The position numbers and the translations under genes were made by a program. From an uncultured Bacteroidota bacterium (GTDB lineage Bacteria; Bacteroidota; Bacteroidia; B-17B0; Aurantibacillaceae), in contig CAILKE010000050.1 in the NCBI GenBank assembly GCA_903834765.1, positions 61,722 through 125,721 on the forward strand: a DNA stretch of 64,000 nt, written 5' to 3'. Within the stretch, counting starts at the first letter, position 1. The number at the start of each line of letters is the position of its first letter. Of the stretch, positions 1 through 9,227 are shown piece by piece. The notes under the pieces were generated by a model that worked only from the letters and a program-made list of their open reading frames with translations, had not been told where the DNA came from and made no database searches.

Positions 1-1
1 A

Positions 2-1959
2 CCAAATATACAGTTCGGTAACTGTACATCTACAGCTAATCCAAATTCATTTTCTTATAGTTGGTTACCAACTACAGGCTTAAATAATCCTTCCATACAA
101 AGCCCAACAGCAAACTTAAATTCATCTATAATGTATACAGTTGTAGTTACACCAACAGCTGCTGCAACCTGTTCTAATGTAGGAACAACGAGCTTAACTG
201 TTACTCCTCCAACAATTCCAACAATTACTGCAGTATCTGCCCTTTGTTCTAATGCATCAGCTGTTTCTTTAACAGCCTTACCTTCGGAGGAACTTGGAGT
301 TTAACGACAGCTACATCTTCCTTTGGTGTATTTACACCATCATTAGCAAGTATAGGAAATAACACCGTTACTTATACTTACGGTGGAATTGGATGTTCGC
401 AAACAACTACTGCAATTATTCCAGTCGAACAATATGTGCCATCAACTATTACAGGTGTTATTAATCCTTTGTGTATAACGAATTCAACTGTAAATTTAGC
501 AACCGCTCTCACGACTTCTACCTTAGGTATTGGAGTATGGGCTGGAAATGGGGTTACAGGAACAACCTTTAATCCAGCAATTGCGGGCGTTGGAACACAT
601 ACTTTAACTTATAGTACTAACTCCTTACCAACTATTGGGCTTTGCCCTTCTACAAGTAGCTTGGCTGTTTCTATAAGCTCAGTAACGCCGCCTATTATTT
701 CTGCAGCAGGTCCTTATTGCGATAATTTCGCCATACAATCCATGACTGTTACACCAATAGTATCGTCAGGCGCCACATGGTCATCAACAAGTTCTCCAAC
801 GGCTATTTCTTCTTCAGGTCAATTTAACCCTGCATTAGCAACTTTAGGTAATTCAACAATTACATATTCAGTTGTAAATGGACCTTGCACCGCATCTACA
901 TCTATTAACATCAGTGTTGTGCATTTTATACCGGCAACAATTACTGGTACTCTAGGACCTTATTGTATTTACAACCCATTAGTGAATTTACAAGCAACAG
1001 CTCAATACACAGGTGGAGTTTGGTCTGGTAGTGGTGTTAGTGGCTCTGATTTTACCCCTGCTTTAGCCGGTGCAGGTACTCATGACGTAACCTATAAAAC
1101 TGATCCAACTCCAAGTGGATTATGTCCTGACTCTATGAAATTATCAATTTTGGTAAATGCTAAACCACAAGCTAATGCGTTATCAAATATTTTACAAGGT
1201 TGTAATCCCTTGATAGTAAATTTATATTCAAGTACCGTTAATACAGGTAACGCTAATTGGGATTTTGGTGATGGAAGTCCATTAGTTAGCGGTTTAGCAG
1301 TATCACATACTTACTCTGTGCCAGGCGTATACTCGGCATCGATTTCATATACAGATGCAATTGGTTGCGTAAATGATTCAGCAGTAGCTAATTCATTTAC
1401 TGTATTTGCTAATCCTATAGCATCTTTTGAACCATCACTTTTTCAGACTACAGTAGTAGACGGTCAAATAGATTTTACAAATCAATCCACAATATTAACT
1501 AATAATACCTATTCATGGGATATTGGTGGCTTAGCAACGAGCACAGAAATAAATACATCATATTTATTCTCTAATTCTGGGCATTATGTAATTACATTAA
1601 CTGCAACAAATTCTAACAACTGTGTGGATGATACTTCGATAGTGATTATTGTTAATCCAGATGTTGTATTGTATGTTCCTAATGCATTTACACCTGGCGA
1701 TGGTAATGGATTGAATGATTTGTTTCAAATATTTTTACCGCCTACTGGGGTTGATTACTCAACTTTTAACTTACAAATTTTTGATAGATGGGGAGAGATG
1801 ATTTATTCAACCAATGATGTTACTAAATATTGGAATGGAGCAAAAAATAATGTTGGACCTTTGGTAAAACAAGACACTTATGTATGGAAAATATCATTTT
1901 TAGATGAAAAGAAAAAAGAATATAATAAATTAGGCCATGTTACTATACTAAGTAAATAG
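2..1959 (+). CDS. T9SS type B sorting-domain adhesin-like protein, 5' partial, with frameshift
   Basis: This is the 3' part of a large secreted surface protein that runs in from the left edge. Tandem Ig-like units with recurring TWS/VWSG..GV..FTPALAG.GTH..TY patterns are followed by a PKD-like domain (WDFGDGS, then HTYSVPGVY) and a C-terminal block, FTPGDGNGLNDLF...FDRWGE...GHVTI. That block is the gliding-motility-associated type B sorting domain, which directs T9SS export across the outer membrane. Positions 2-301 read in one frame and meet TAA at 302-304. The same repeat pattern continues in the next frame from about 289 to the stop at 1957-1959, so one base appears to be missing near 287. 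The downstream part alone has an ATG at 436. Either the gene is broken or the assembly has an error. The ligand is unknown. Confidence 0.85.
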
Positions 1960-1994
1960 TAGAAACCTAAATTTACATATTGATTAAAAGCTAC

Positions 1995-2028
1995 AAACTC
2001 TGCAAGTAATTTTGCAGAGTTTTTTATT
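1995..2028 (+). terminator. Intrinsic terminator after the T9SS adhesin gene
   Basis: A perfect 11-bp stem (1995-2005 with 2012-2022) with a 6-nt loop is followed by a T-rich run. It lies 35 bp after the stop codon and separates this gene from rnr. Confidence 0.85.
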
Positions 2029-2136
2029 TATAATATTTGAATAAAAGTTAAATTGCAGAAAGTTCGCATTAATTTTAATCCAACTCTTAGATATTCATTA
2101 TCTTTACCTAGAGCGTAGATCGCTTAATTATTTTAT

Positions 2137-4356
2137 ATGGCGAAATCAAAAAAACAACCCAAACGTTATTTATTCGAAGAAGTATTAACGTTTTTAAAAC
2201 ATAATTCGGAAAAATCTTTTAATTACAAGCAACTTGGCTCTGCCATGGAAATTGACAATGAAGGTGATCGATTTGCATTGCTCGAGACGTTAGAAGAATT
2301 AAAACACCAAGGCTTTGTCGTTGAAACAGAGATCGGTAAATACCAAGCGAAAGATGTAAAAACCTATCAATCTGGCACCATTGATTTCACAACAAATGGA
2401 TCATCCTATGTTATTATTTCACCTGAAGTACCTGATGTTTTTATTCCATTCGGAAAAAGTAAAGATGCCTTTCATGGCGATTTAGTAAAAATAAATATTT
2501 TCAATCGCAGAGGTAATAGTAAGCCTGAAGGCGAAGTGATAGAAGTGATTAAACGAGCTAAAACGCGCTTCGTTGGTACCATTCAGATCACCCCAAAATT
2601 TGCTTTTGTTGTTCCTGATTTTATGAAATTACATGTTGATTTTTTTGTAAAATCGGAAGATACACTTGGTGCAAAAAATGGACAAAAGGTATTAATTGAA
2701 TTTGAAAAATGGGAAAAAGGAACCGGTAATCCCAATGCAAAAGTGATTGAGGTATTAGGAAATGCAGGCGAGCATGAAACCGAAATGCATGCCATCATGG
2801 CTCAGTTTGGTTTACCAATGGTGTTTGCACCAGAAGTAGAAGCGGCTGCAAAAAAATTAGCAACTGAAATTACTCCTGAAGAAATTGCGAAACGTAGAGA
2901 TTTTAGAAGTATCACAACCTTTACCATTGACCCCGTTGATGCAAAAGATTTTGATGACGCGCTTTCTATCCAAAAATTAGAAAATGGGAACTGGGAAATT
3001 GGTGTTCACATTGCAGATGTAACGCATTACTTAAAACCAAATACTATTTTAGATAAAGAGGCGGTGAACCGCGCGACATCAGTCTACTTAGTAGACCGTT
3101 GTGTGCCAATGTTACCAGAAGTGTTAAGTAATTTTGCTTGCTCTTTACGTCCACACGAAGAAAAATATTGCTTCAGTGCTGTGTTTGAAATGGACAATGA
3201 CGCACAAATACAAAATCAATGGTTTGGCAAAACAGTTATTTATAGTGATAGACGTTTTAGTTACGAAGAGGTACAATTAATTATTGAAACTGAACAAGGT
3301 GATTACGTAAAAGAAATATTAACCTTAGATCGTTTAGCTAAAGTATTAAGGAAAGAACGAACTTCTAAAGGATCGATCTTCTTTGATAAAGCGGAAGTGA
3401 AATTTACCTTGGATGATGCAGGTGCTCCAACTGGTGTGTATTTTAAAACTCAAAAAGATGCACATAAACTGATTGAAGATTTCATGTTACTAGCCAACCG
3501 AAAGGTAGCAGAGTTTTTAGGAAAACCTAAACGCGACGAATCTCAACAAGGACAAGGTAAAAAGAAAGAGTCTGGTAAAGCAGAGAATGCAGTTGTATAC
3601 CGTGTGCATGATGTACCGAAGGACGATAAATTAATGGAGTTAAATAATTTTGTGGCTCGTTTTGGATATTCAGTTGCAGTTGGTAATAAACAAAAGACCG
3701 CGCAATCAATTAATAAATTATTAATTGATGTCAAAGACAAAAAAGAACAAAGCATGATTGAGTTGTTAGCAGTGCGAAGTATGCCTAAAGCAATTTACAC
3801 AACTAAAAATTCAGGACATTATGGTTTAGGGTTTGATTATTACACACACTTTACCTCTCCTATCCGTCGTTACCCCGACGTGATGGTGCATCGTTTATTA
3901 GAAGCGAAATTAGAACACCACCTATATTTAAAAGCAGACGAGTTAGAACAACTATGTAAGCACTCGTCTGATATGGAAAAATTAGCTGCTGAAGCAGAAC
4001 GCGCCTCCATCAAATACAAACAAGTAGAATACTTGACTGATAAAATCGGACAAGAATTTAAAGGGGTTATTAGTGGTGTTACCGAATACGGTTTGTTTGT
4101 AGAAATTATCGAAAACAAATGTGAAGGCATGATTCGCGTTCGCGATATGAAAGATGACAGTTATAGTTTTGATGCTGATAACTATCGCATGGTAGGGCGC
4201 AGAACTGGTCGTATCTATTCCTTAGGAGATAATGTCAACATTATTGTACGCCGAGCTGATCTAGTTAAAAAACAATTGGATTTTGAATTTGTGAATGCCA
4301 CTCCTGTGAAGCAAGAGCTTATCAGAAATGAAAAGCGTTATAAGAAGAGGAAGTAA
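2137..4356 (+). CDS. rnr: Ribonuclease R
   Basis: This is a 739-residue 3'-to-5' exoribonuclease of the RNB (RNase II/R) family, which degrades structured RNA in the cytoplasm. The order is an N-terminal winged-helix region (about 10-70), OB/cold-shock-like domains (about 75-225), and the RNB catalytic domain carrying DPVDAKDFDDA near residue 265, whose aspartates bind the metals. A C-terminal S1 domain starts near residue 636 (FKGVISGVTEYGLFVEI) and is followed by a basic tail. Length and domain order are normal for RNase R. It stands alone behind a terminator, and TATCTTTA at 2099-2106 may be its -7 box. It converges with the next gene, leaving only 7 bp between the two stops. Confidence 0.96.
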   Translation: MAKSKKQPKRYLFEEVLTFLKHNSEKSFNYKQLGSAMEIDNEGDRFALLETLEELKHQGFVVETEIGKYQAKDVKTYQSGTIDFTTNGSSYVIISPEVPDVFIPFGKSKDAFHGDLVKINIFNRRGNSKPEGEVIEVIKRAKTRFVGTIQITPKFAFVVPDFMKLHVDFFVKSEDTLGAKNGQKVLIEFEKWEKGTGNPNAKVIEVLGNAGEHETEMHAIMAQFGLPMVFAPEVEAAAKKLATEITPEEIAKRRDFRSITTFTIDPVDAKDFDDALSIQKLENGNWEIGVHIADVTHYLKPNTILDKEAVNRATSVYLVDRCVPMLPEVLSNFACSLRPHEEKYCFSAVFEMDNDAQIQNQWFGKTVIYSDRRFSYEEVQLIIETEQGDYVKEILTLDRLAKVLRKERTSKGSIFFDKAEVKFTLDDAGAPTGVYFKTQKDAHKLIEDFMLLANRKVAEFLGKPKRDESQQGQGKKKESGKAENAVVYRVHDVPKDDKLMELNNFVARFGYSVAVGNKQKTAQSINKLLIDVKDKKEQSMIELLAVRSMPKAIYTTKNSGHYGLGFDYYTHFTSPIRRYPDVMVHRLLEAKLEHHLYLKADELEQLCKHSSDMEKLAAEAERASIKYKQVEYLTDKIGQEFKGVISGVTEYGLFVEIIENKCEGMIRVRDMKDDSYSFDADNYRMVGRRTGRIYSLGDNVNIIVRRADLVKKQLDFEFVNATPVKQELIRNEKRYKKRK

Positions 4357-4363
4357 TTGATTA

Positions 4364-5458
4364 CTATTTTTTTAAATAATTATATTGAAAATATTTTCTT
4401 AAAGAGTAGATGGGGTTTTCAATGGCGTAATAAGAGATGGTTGCTAGGAGCAGTAAAACCAAGGCATTGATGGCATATAGGATTGGTGATATCTGCATTG
4501 TGATTTCTAATTTTTCAAACATATAGGTTGTAAGATCCGGGATCAAATTATGGTACACATATAAGCCATAACCTATTTTACCTATGTAAAGGCACACTTT
4601 ATTTTCAAGAAATAACTTTGTAATGCCTCCTATACCATTAGAAGCAAAATAAATCAAAGCCATGCTAAATAAAGCGGCAGAAGGTATGGCAACTTTTAAA
4701 AATGTTTTACCCGTAAAATACATAAACGTTGGTAAGGGTAAAAACACATATAACACCAATCCTACTAAACCTATAAGATGCATGTAGGAAATTGTTTGGT
4801 AGTTAAGTTTTAAATAGGCTAATAATACACCCATAGCCAATGCATCAAAACTCGATAACGTAAAAATGTGATAATACTCGTGATGCGCTAAATACAGTCC
4901 TGTTCGGCAGAGGATGCCAGTAATGCCCATGCCTATAATAGCGTGTAATACAAAGCGTTTGGGAATAAAAAAGATGAGCAAGGGAAAGATCACAATAAAA
5001 TGTTCTTCCACCGCTAAGGACCAAAAGTGTGTGATGGGCCAAATCCATCCATGAAAAAAGATGTACAGGTTACTGGCATGAAAAAACAACCAGGGAAATA
5101 CTTGATTGATGCACAAGGGAAAACCAATGATCAACAATACAAAAATAGTGAGGTAATAAATAGGAAAGATTCTCAACATTCTTCTTACATAAAATACTTT
5201 TAATACAGGCAATATAGTCTTGAGCGTTTTGTCTTTTAAATATTCGTTTTCTTTTAAAACAATGTTTCCAATTAAAAACCCGCTGAGTACATAAAAAAAA
5301 GTAATGCCCCACACACCTGCCCATCTAATCCAGTATTCATAAGCGTTTCCGTCTACTTGCCAATGCGCAATGATCACAAACAGAATAGCATACGCTCTCA
5401 TTCCTTCGAGTTGAGGAAGAAAGGCAGAGGGTTTATGAAGCGGTGAATTTTGTTTCAT
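4364..5458 (-). CDS. Acyltransferase family 3 membrane protein (OafA/YrhL-like)
   Basis: This is a 364-residue integral membrane O-acyltransferase. The N-terminal signature LEGMRAYAILFVIIAHW holds the family's catalytic histidine, and an SGFLIG motif follows near residue 60. Hydrophobic helices fill the rest of the protein, with HFWSLAVEEHF in the middle as in acyltransferase_3 proteins. Members transfer acetyl or similar groups to LPS O-antigen, exopolysaccharide or peptidoglycan sugars at the inner membrane. The acceptor cannot be told from sequence. It lies 12 bp downstream of the barrel-like gene at 5471-6370, so the two are probably co-transcribed. No glycan gene cluster surrounds it. 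Confidence 0.88.
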   Translation of the reverse strand: MKQNSPLHKPSAFLPQLEGMRAYAILFVIIAHWQVDGNAYEYWIRWAGVWGITFFYVLSGFLIGNIVLKENEYLKDKTLKTILPVLKVFYVRRMLRIFPIYYLTIFVLLIIGFPLCINQVFPWLFFHASNLYIFFHGWIWPITHFWSLAVEEHFIVIFPLLIFFIPKRFVLHAIIGMGITGILCRTGLYLAHHEYYHIFTLSSFDALAMGVLLAYLKLNYQTISYMHLIGLVGLVLYVFLPLPTFMYFTGKTFLKVAIPSAALFSMALIYFASNGIGGITKLFLENKVCLYIGKIGYGLYVYHNLIPDLTTYMFEKLEITMQISPILYAINALVLLLLATISYYAIENPIYSLRKYFQYNYLKK

Positions 5459-5470
5459 TTTTATATGATA

Positions 5471-6370
5471 CTAATAAAATATATTAGCATTCGTAAAAGC
5501 ATTTAAGTATAAGGTAGGCTTTTTGATGACCTGTCCTTTTTTATATAAATATTGATGACCAGTCGTGTCAATCATAGGTATATGATAGTTGTTTTTGAAC
5601 AAAGTATGAGCCACTTTATTTTGAAAAACATTTCTCAATTGTTCAGAATCAATACCTGCATTAGCTTGTAAATACTGACCATATTCGTTAGAAAGTTTTA
5701 TTTGCGCACTTAATAAACCATGTGAATAATTTGCATAAACACCACCTTCTGTATTGATATAGCCTTTATAAGGAAACAAGTTATCGTTCGTTACCGCTCT
5801 GCCGAGTTGCCCTGTCCAAAGCGTGGCATTCACCGCGTATTGTATGTGTTTATCTTGATACTGAAGCAATATAGCTCCCGTTCTAAATCTATCTAATATA
5901 CGTTTTGCTAATAAATCATTCTCGCTGATGACGGAAAAGTGATGAAACTGTAAGGCAATGATACCAGTTACCTGAGAGGTTTTCACTTTATTATACCAAA
6001 CGTTATAACTATAAGCAATTGAATTCGTATATCCGGTTTGATTTCCTATAGAGCTTACAAACTGATTGGTTTCCCTATTCTTTTTTCCATAACCTATACA
6101 TACCCCAAGTGCTGCATTAATTTCTGCATACTCACCTTTAGGGCCTAAATTTTTAAAATTATCATAAAGCCTCACACTCGCATTGACTTGCGCAAAGTGA
6201 TAGACGTAGTAACCTTGAACGACGACACCGAACTTCTGAAAATGCGTGCCAAAGGCACTGACGAAGCCTACATTAAAACCATAATGTGCTGTTTGTTCTA
6301 ATTGGGCATAGTTTTTTAAACTTATCCCAATTAAAAAAATAAAGATGATTTTTTTTAAAGTCATGTTCAT
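5471..6370 (-). CDS. Secreted outer-membrane-like hypothetical protein
   Basis: This 299-residue protein has an N-terminal signal peptide (hydrophobic stretch ending near residue 22, NYAQ). The rest is rich in alternating aromatic and small residues (HYGFNVGFVSAF, VVVQGYYVYHFAQVNASVRLY, INAALGVCIGYG), a pattern typical of outer-membrane beta-barrels. I recognise no named family. It superficially resembles PorP/SprF-sized barrels but lacks their usual N-terminal start. It sits 12 bp upstream of the acyltransferase gene in an apparent two-gene operon. A role at the outer membrane is inferred from composition only. Confidence 0.6.
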   Translation of the reverse strand: MNMTLKKIIFIFLIGISLKNYAQLEQTAHYGFNVGFVSAFGTHFQKFGVVVQGYYVYHFAQVNASVRLYDNFKNLGPKGEYAEINAALGVCIGYGKKNRETNQFVSSIGNQTGYTNSIAYSYNVWYNKVKTSQVTGIIALQFHHFSVISENDLLAKRILDRFRTGAILLQYQDKHIQYAVNATLWTGQLGRAVTNDNLFPYKGYINTEGGVYANYSHGLLSAQIKLSNEYGQYLQANAGIDSEQLRNVFQNKVAHTLFKNNYHIPMIDTTGHQYLYKKGQVIKKPTLYLNAFTNANIFY

Positions 6371-6384
6371 AAATTGAAGGCTAT

Positions 6385-6640
6385 CCTAAATAGGTAATAA
6401 GCTTTTTTTCTTTCTTTCTTTTTCCATAGATGAAAAAGAAACTAAAAATCTAGTCAAAAATATGCTCCATGCTCCTCTCGGAATTCTACGATTTTCACGC
6501 TCCGCTATCGCTACACTAAAATCTTGAATTCTCGATTCACCCCAACTCTGCTCGCATTTTTGACAGGCCTACGCTCTTATTCTATTCAGCATTTCCTATG
6601 GGTATCATCTGTTTCGTTTATTAGAACGTTTTAAACAGTA
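6385..6640 (-). repeat. Intergenic relic with hairpin, likely dispersed non-coding repeat
   Basis: The 306-bp gap between the barrel-like gene and aroK holds no open gene. On the minus strand it carries a GC-richer block (about 6460-6590) unlike its AT-rich surroundings, then an A/T hairpin near 6412-6432 (CTTTTTC, ATCTAT, GGAAAAAG). That hairpin resembles the ends of the relics at 9107-9194 and 61613-61783. I read it as a degenerate dispersed repeat. The outer borders are approximate. Confidence 0.4.
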
Positions 6641-6676
6641 AAAAAATTTAGATGTTTTTATTAATCTTTATTGATG

Positions 6677-7210
6677 TTATGCTTTAGGAGTAACAATTTC
6701 TAATATAGACTTCTTCATCTCATCCACTTCATATAAATTACCGTCAACAGAGATCGTTGATTGGTTATAATATACTTCGCGTTTCGCTAACAAGTCTTTG
6801 ATGTATACATATAATTCATCGGTTTCTTTATTAGCAACTAAAGGTCGTTTAGCAGTTTCTTTAAACAAGCGTTTATATAAATCATCCGCCGACATTTTTA
6901 AGTAAACGACAGTCCCACTGTTTTTTAATAACTCGATGTTATGATTAAAACAGGGCGTTCCTCCACCTAAAGCGATGACCGTTTTCATATTATCCGTGAT
7001 GCATTCGGTTAAGGAAGTTGTTTCTATTTTTCTGAATTCATCTTCTCCAAATTCTTGAAAGATATCGGTGATATCTTTATCATATTTGTTGGCTGTATAT
7101 TCATCCAAATCAATAAAATGATAGCCTAATGCTTTAGCTAATTTCTTTCCCTGTGTTGTTTTTCCGCAGCCCATGAAGCCACACAAAAATATTAGTTTTT
7201 TATCTTCCAT
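6677..7210 (-). CDS. aroK: Shikimate kinase
   Basis: This 177-residue enzyme phosphorylates shikimate with ATP (fifth step of the chorismate pathway, cytoplasmic). The Walker A loop GFMGCGKTTQGKKLA lies at residues 11-25. The shikimate-binding region follows: FIDLDEY near 32-38, FRKIE near 59-63 and GGGTP near 82. The lid arginine region KRPLV is near residue 119. Length is typical of the family. It is 13 bp downstream of kdsB on the same strand, so the pair is probably one transcript, although the two enzymes serve different pathways. Confidence 0.95.
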   Translation of the reverse strand: MEDKKLIFLCGFMGCGKTTQGKKLAKALGYHFIDLDEYTANKYDKDITDIFQEFGEDEFRKIETTSLTECITDNMKTVIALGGGTPCFNHNIELLKNSGTVVYLKMSADDLYKRLFKETAKRPLVANKETDELYVYIKDLLAKREVYYNQSTISVDGNLYEVDEMKKSILEIVTPKA

Positions 7211-7223
7211 ATTTTTTACTTTA

Positions 7224-7973
7224 TTATTTGTTTATGCCCATTAATCGTATAACCTTTTCAATATCTTCTGGTGTGTCTATACAATGGCTATCAAACGAGG
7301 TAACGGCGCATTTTACTTTATAGCCATTTTCGAGCCAACGCAATTGCTCTAAGGATTCTGTGTTTTCTAAAGAAGAAGGTTCTAATTTAGTAACGGCTTC
7401 TAAAATATCTTTTCTATACGCATACATTCCCACATGTCTGAAATAGGCATGATGCTTATGCCATTCAGCTTCGGGCTTACCTTTGATATAAGGAATCACC
7501 ATTCTGCTAAAATATAAGGCTTCGTTGTTTTTATTAAGTGTAATTTTTACTTCACCCATATCAAACAAAACTTCGTGTGAGTCAACAGGAATCATCAACG
7601 TGGCGAGTTCCGTTTTACCATCGCACACATCACATAATAAATCAATTTGAGTAGGATCAATAAAGGGCTCATCACCTTGTATATTGATCACATAATCAAA
7701 ATCGCCTTTTACTTGTTTCAGAGCCTCAAAGCAACGATCGGTTCCACTAGGATGTTCGGCTTTTGTATAAACCGCTTTTCCACCGAAGGATTCCACATGC
7801 TTATAAATTCGCTCATCATCGGTGGCAACAACCACATCCGTTAGTCTGGTTGATTTCTTCGCTTGTTCGTATACGCGCTGTATCATGCTCTTTCCTAAAA
7901 TATCAATTAAGGGTTTGCCGGGAAATCGGCTAGATGCATAACGAGCGGGAATAATTCCTAAAATGGTAGACAT
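7224..7973 (-). CDS. kdsB: 3-deoxy-manno-octulosonate cytidylyltransferase (CMP-KDO synthetase)
   Basis: This 249-residue enzyme activates KDO with CTP to give CMP-KDO for the LPS inner core. The nucleotide-binding signature IPARYASSRFPGKPL is at residues 8-22, followed by VVATDDERI, HPSGTDRCFEA, INIQGDEPFI and DTPEDIE near the end, all hallmarks of KdsB. Length matches the family (about 245-255). Its presence means the organism makes KDO-containing lipopolysaccharide. It is the first gene of a likely kdsB-aroK pair. Confidence 0.96.
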   Translation of the reverse strand: MSTILGIIPARYASSRFPGKPLIDILGKSMIQRVYEQAKKSTRLTDVVVATDDERIYKHVESFGGKAVYTKAEHPSGTDRCFEALKQVKGDFDYVINIQGDEPFIDPTQIDLLCDVCDGKTELATLMIPVDSHEVLFDMGEVKITLNKNNEALYFSRMVIPYIKGKPEAEWHKHHAYFRHVGMYAYRKDILEAVTKLEPSSLENTESLEQLRWLENGYKVKCAVTSFDSHCIDTPEDIEKVIRLMGINK

Positions 7974-8080
7974 ATATTTTACTATTTAATGCTTAAAAGA
8001 ATACACTGTGTCAGATAAGAAAAAATCAAGTTCGAGGCTTGCGATACCGCTACAGCGTTATAAATAATGGGAGTTTGCTG

Positions 8081-8104
8081 CTTGTACTGAGCGAAGTCGA
8101 AGTA
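8081..8104. repeat. Short dispersed repeat with GAGCGAAGTCGA core
   Basis: The core GAGCGAAGTCGA recurs in this window at 40546-40557 and 45830-45841, with degenerate copies near 33514 and 42861. It lies in the 249-bp gap upstream of kdsB, where I see no gene. Confidence 0.55.
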
Positions 8105-8184
8105 TAGCAAATGACCATTTTTAAGGCAAGCATAACAATGAAATTGAAGTTTTATTACTGACACACTAAAAGTACAAAAAGTTG

Positions 8185-8215
8185 TTTGCATTTGCAGGGT
8201 TAAATTCTATCTTTA
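8185..8215 (+). promoter_or_regulatory. Candidate promoter for the DUF1571 gene
   Basis: TTTG at 8185-8188 and TATCTTTA at 8208-8215 are 19 bp apart, close to the Bacteroidota pattern TTTG-N17-23-TAnnTTTG. The last base differs. The ATG follows after only 7 bp, which would give an almost leaderless mRNA. Confidence 0.3.
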
Positions 8216-8222
8216 AAAAATA

Positions 8223-9071
8223 ATGATGACTCGGTTTTTTATACTATTTGCGCTAATTGCAGAAAATCTTTGTTCTCAAATTTCAAAAGAACATTTAAAG
8301 GATTTTAAGGTCATTTCTGACATGATGGATTCTGCTAAAAAAATAACGTCTCTTCGTTATAAAATGAAATCCATGGAACGAATTGAAAATGGCTGGAACA
8401 TTGCCAATACACAAATAAAATTACAAATAAACCCTCGTAAATCTTATTTACTAAATACAGAAAATAAAATTGAAGTATTATATAATTCTACCGAATCAGT
8501 CACCAAATGCTTGGTAAAATCAAATACCTTCCCGTATGTTTCTCTCAACTTAGACCCTCGCGGTAATTTGATTCGAAAAAACCAACACTTCACCATATTA
8601 GAATTAGGCTATGATTTTACCGTAAGAACCATAGCGGTTGCGCTTAGTAAAGAAAAGGATCAAATCATCAAACACCTCACATTGTTAGGGAAAGTAGAAA
8701 AAAACAACGCACACTGCATCATGCTTATCTACGAAAATTTAAATTTCACCTATCACGATTACGTGGTGCAACCTAAGGAAACCGTTACCAGTATTGCCTC
8801 TAAATTTGTTGTAAATGATTATATGGTGCGCACTAAAAATAAATTGTACAACGAATACGGATATTTAAAAGTTGGCTCTGTTATCAAAATCCCTTCGTTT
8901 TATTGCAAGAAAGGTATTTTTTATATTGACGAAAAAACGATGCTACCTATTAGCGTTAGTATTTTTGATGAAGTTGGTTTATTTGAAAGCTATGATTATT
9001 ATGAAGTTGAATTAAATAAAAACATTCCAGATAAAGAGTTTAAAAAAGATTTTAAGGATTATAAGTTTTAA
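8223..9071 (+). CDS. DUF1571-like secreted protein with embedded LysM-like segment
   Basis: This 282-residue exported protein has a short N-terminal hydrophobic segment (FFILFALIAENLCSQ). Residues about 25-150 resemble the DUF1571 family: repeated MKSMERIENGW-type lines, NPRKSYLL, and LDPRGNLIRKNQHFTI. Residues about 180-225 look like a LysM unit (VVQPKETVTSIASKF...VGSVIKIPSF) set inside the family fold, before the closing FESYDYYEVELN block. LysM binds N-acetylglucosamine polymers, so peptidoglycan contact in the periplasm is plausible. The biochemical role of DUF1571 is unknown to me. ATG codons occur at 8223 and 8226. Confidence 0.7.
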   Translation: MMTRFFILFALIAENLCSQISKEHLKDFKVISDMMDSAKKITSLRYKMKSMERIENGWNIANTQIKLQINPRKSYLLNTENKIEVLYNSTESVTKCLVKSNTFPYVSLNLDPRGNLIRKNQHFTILELGYDFTVRTIAVALSKEKDQIIKHLTLLGKVEKNNAHCIMLIYENLNFTYHDYVVQPKETVTSIASKFVVNDYMVRTKNKLYNEYGYLKVGSVIKIPSFYCKKGIFYIDEKTMLPISVSIFDEVGLFESYDYYEVELNKNIPDKEFKKDFKDYKF

Positions 9072-9106
9072 TAGTCTTTCAGTATTTTCTAAAGAATGAA
9101 GTTAAA

Positions 9107-9194
9107 TAAACTAACGCATACATTGGTAAGGGCATTTGCTGTCTCAAATAAGCACTGCTTATTTCCCCTGCATCTTTTGGTCAAGCAAAAGATG
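9107..9194. repeat. Hairpin-ended relic element, short copy
   Basis: It begins TAAACTAACGCATACATTGG and ends in a perfect 9-bp hairpin (9171-9179 with 9186-9194, loop GTCAAG). The element at 61613-61783 starts with nearly the same block and ends in a hairpin with the same GTCAAG loop. The hairpin may also terminate transcription between the convergent genes at 9071 and 9228. Confidence 0.55.
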
Positions 9195-9227
9195 ATAAAA
9201 AATCAACTAGTTTTTTAGAGAAAATTT

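Noticed and set aside
5471..6370. PorP/SprF-family T9SS membrane protein
   Set aside because: Size and barrel-like pattern fit, but the characteristic N-terminal motif of that family is missing, so I left it unnamed.
7982..8191. 69-codon minus-strand frame upstream of kdsB
   Set aside because: It overlaps a dispersed repeat and a candidate promoter, and the product is not protein-like.
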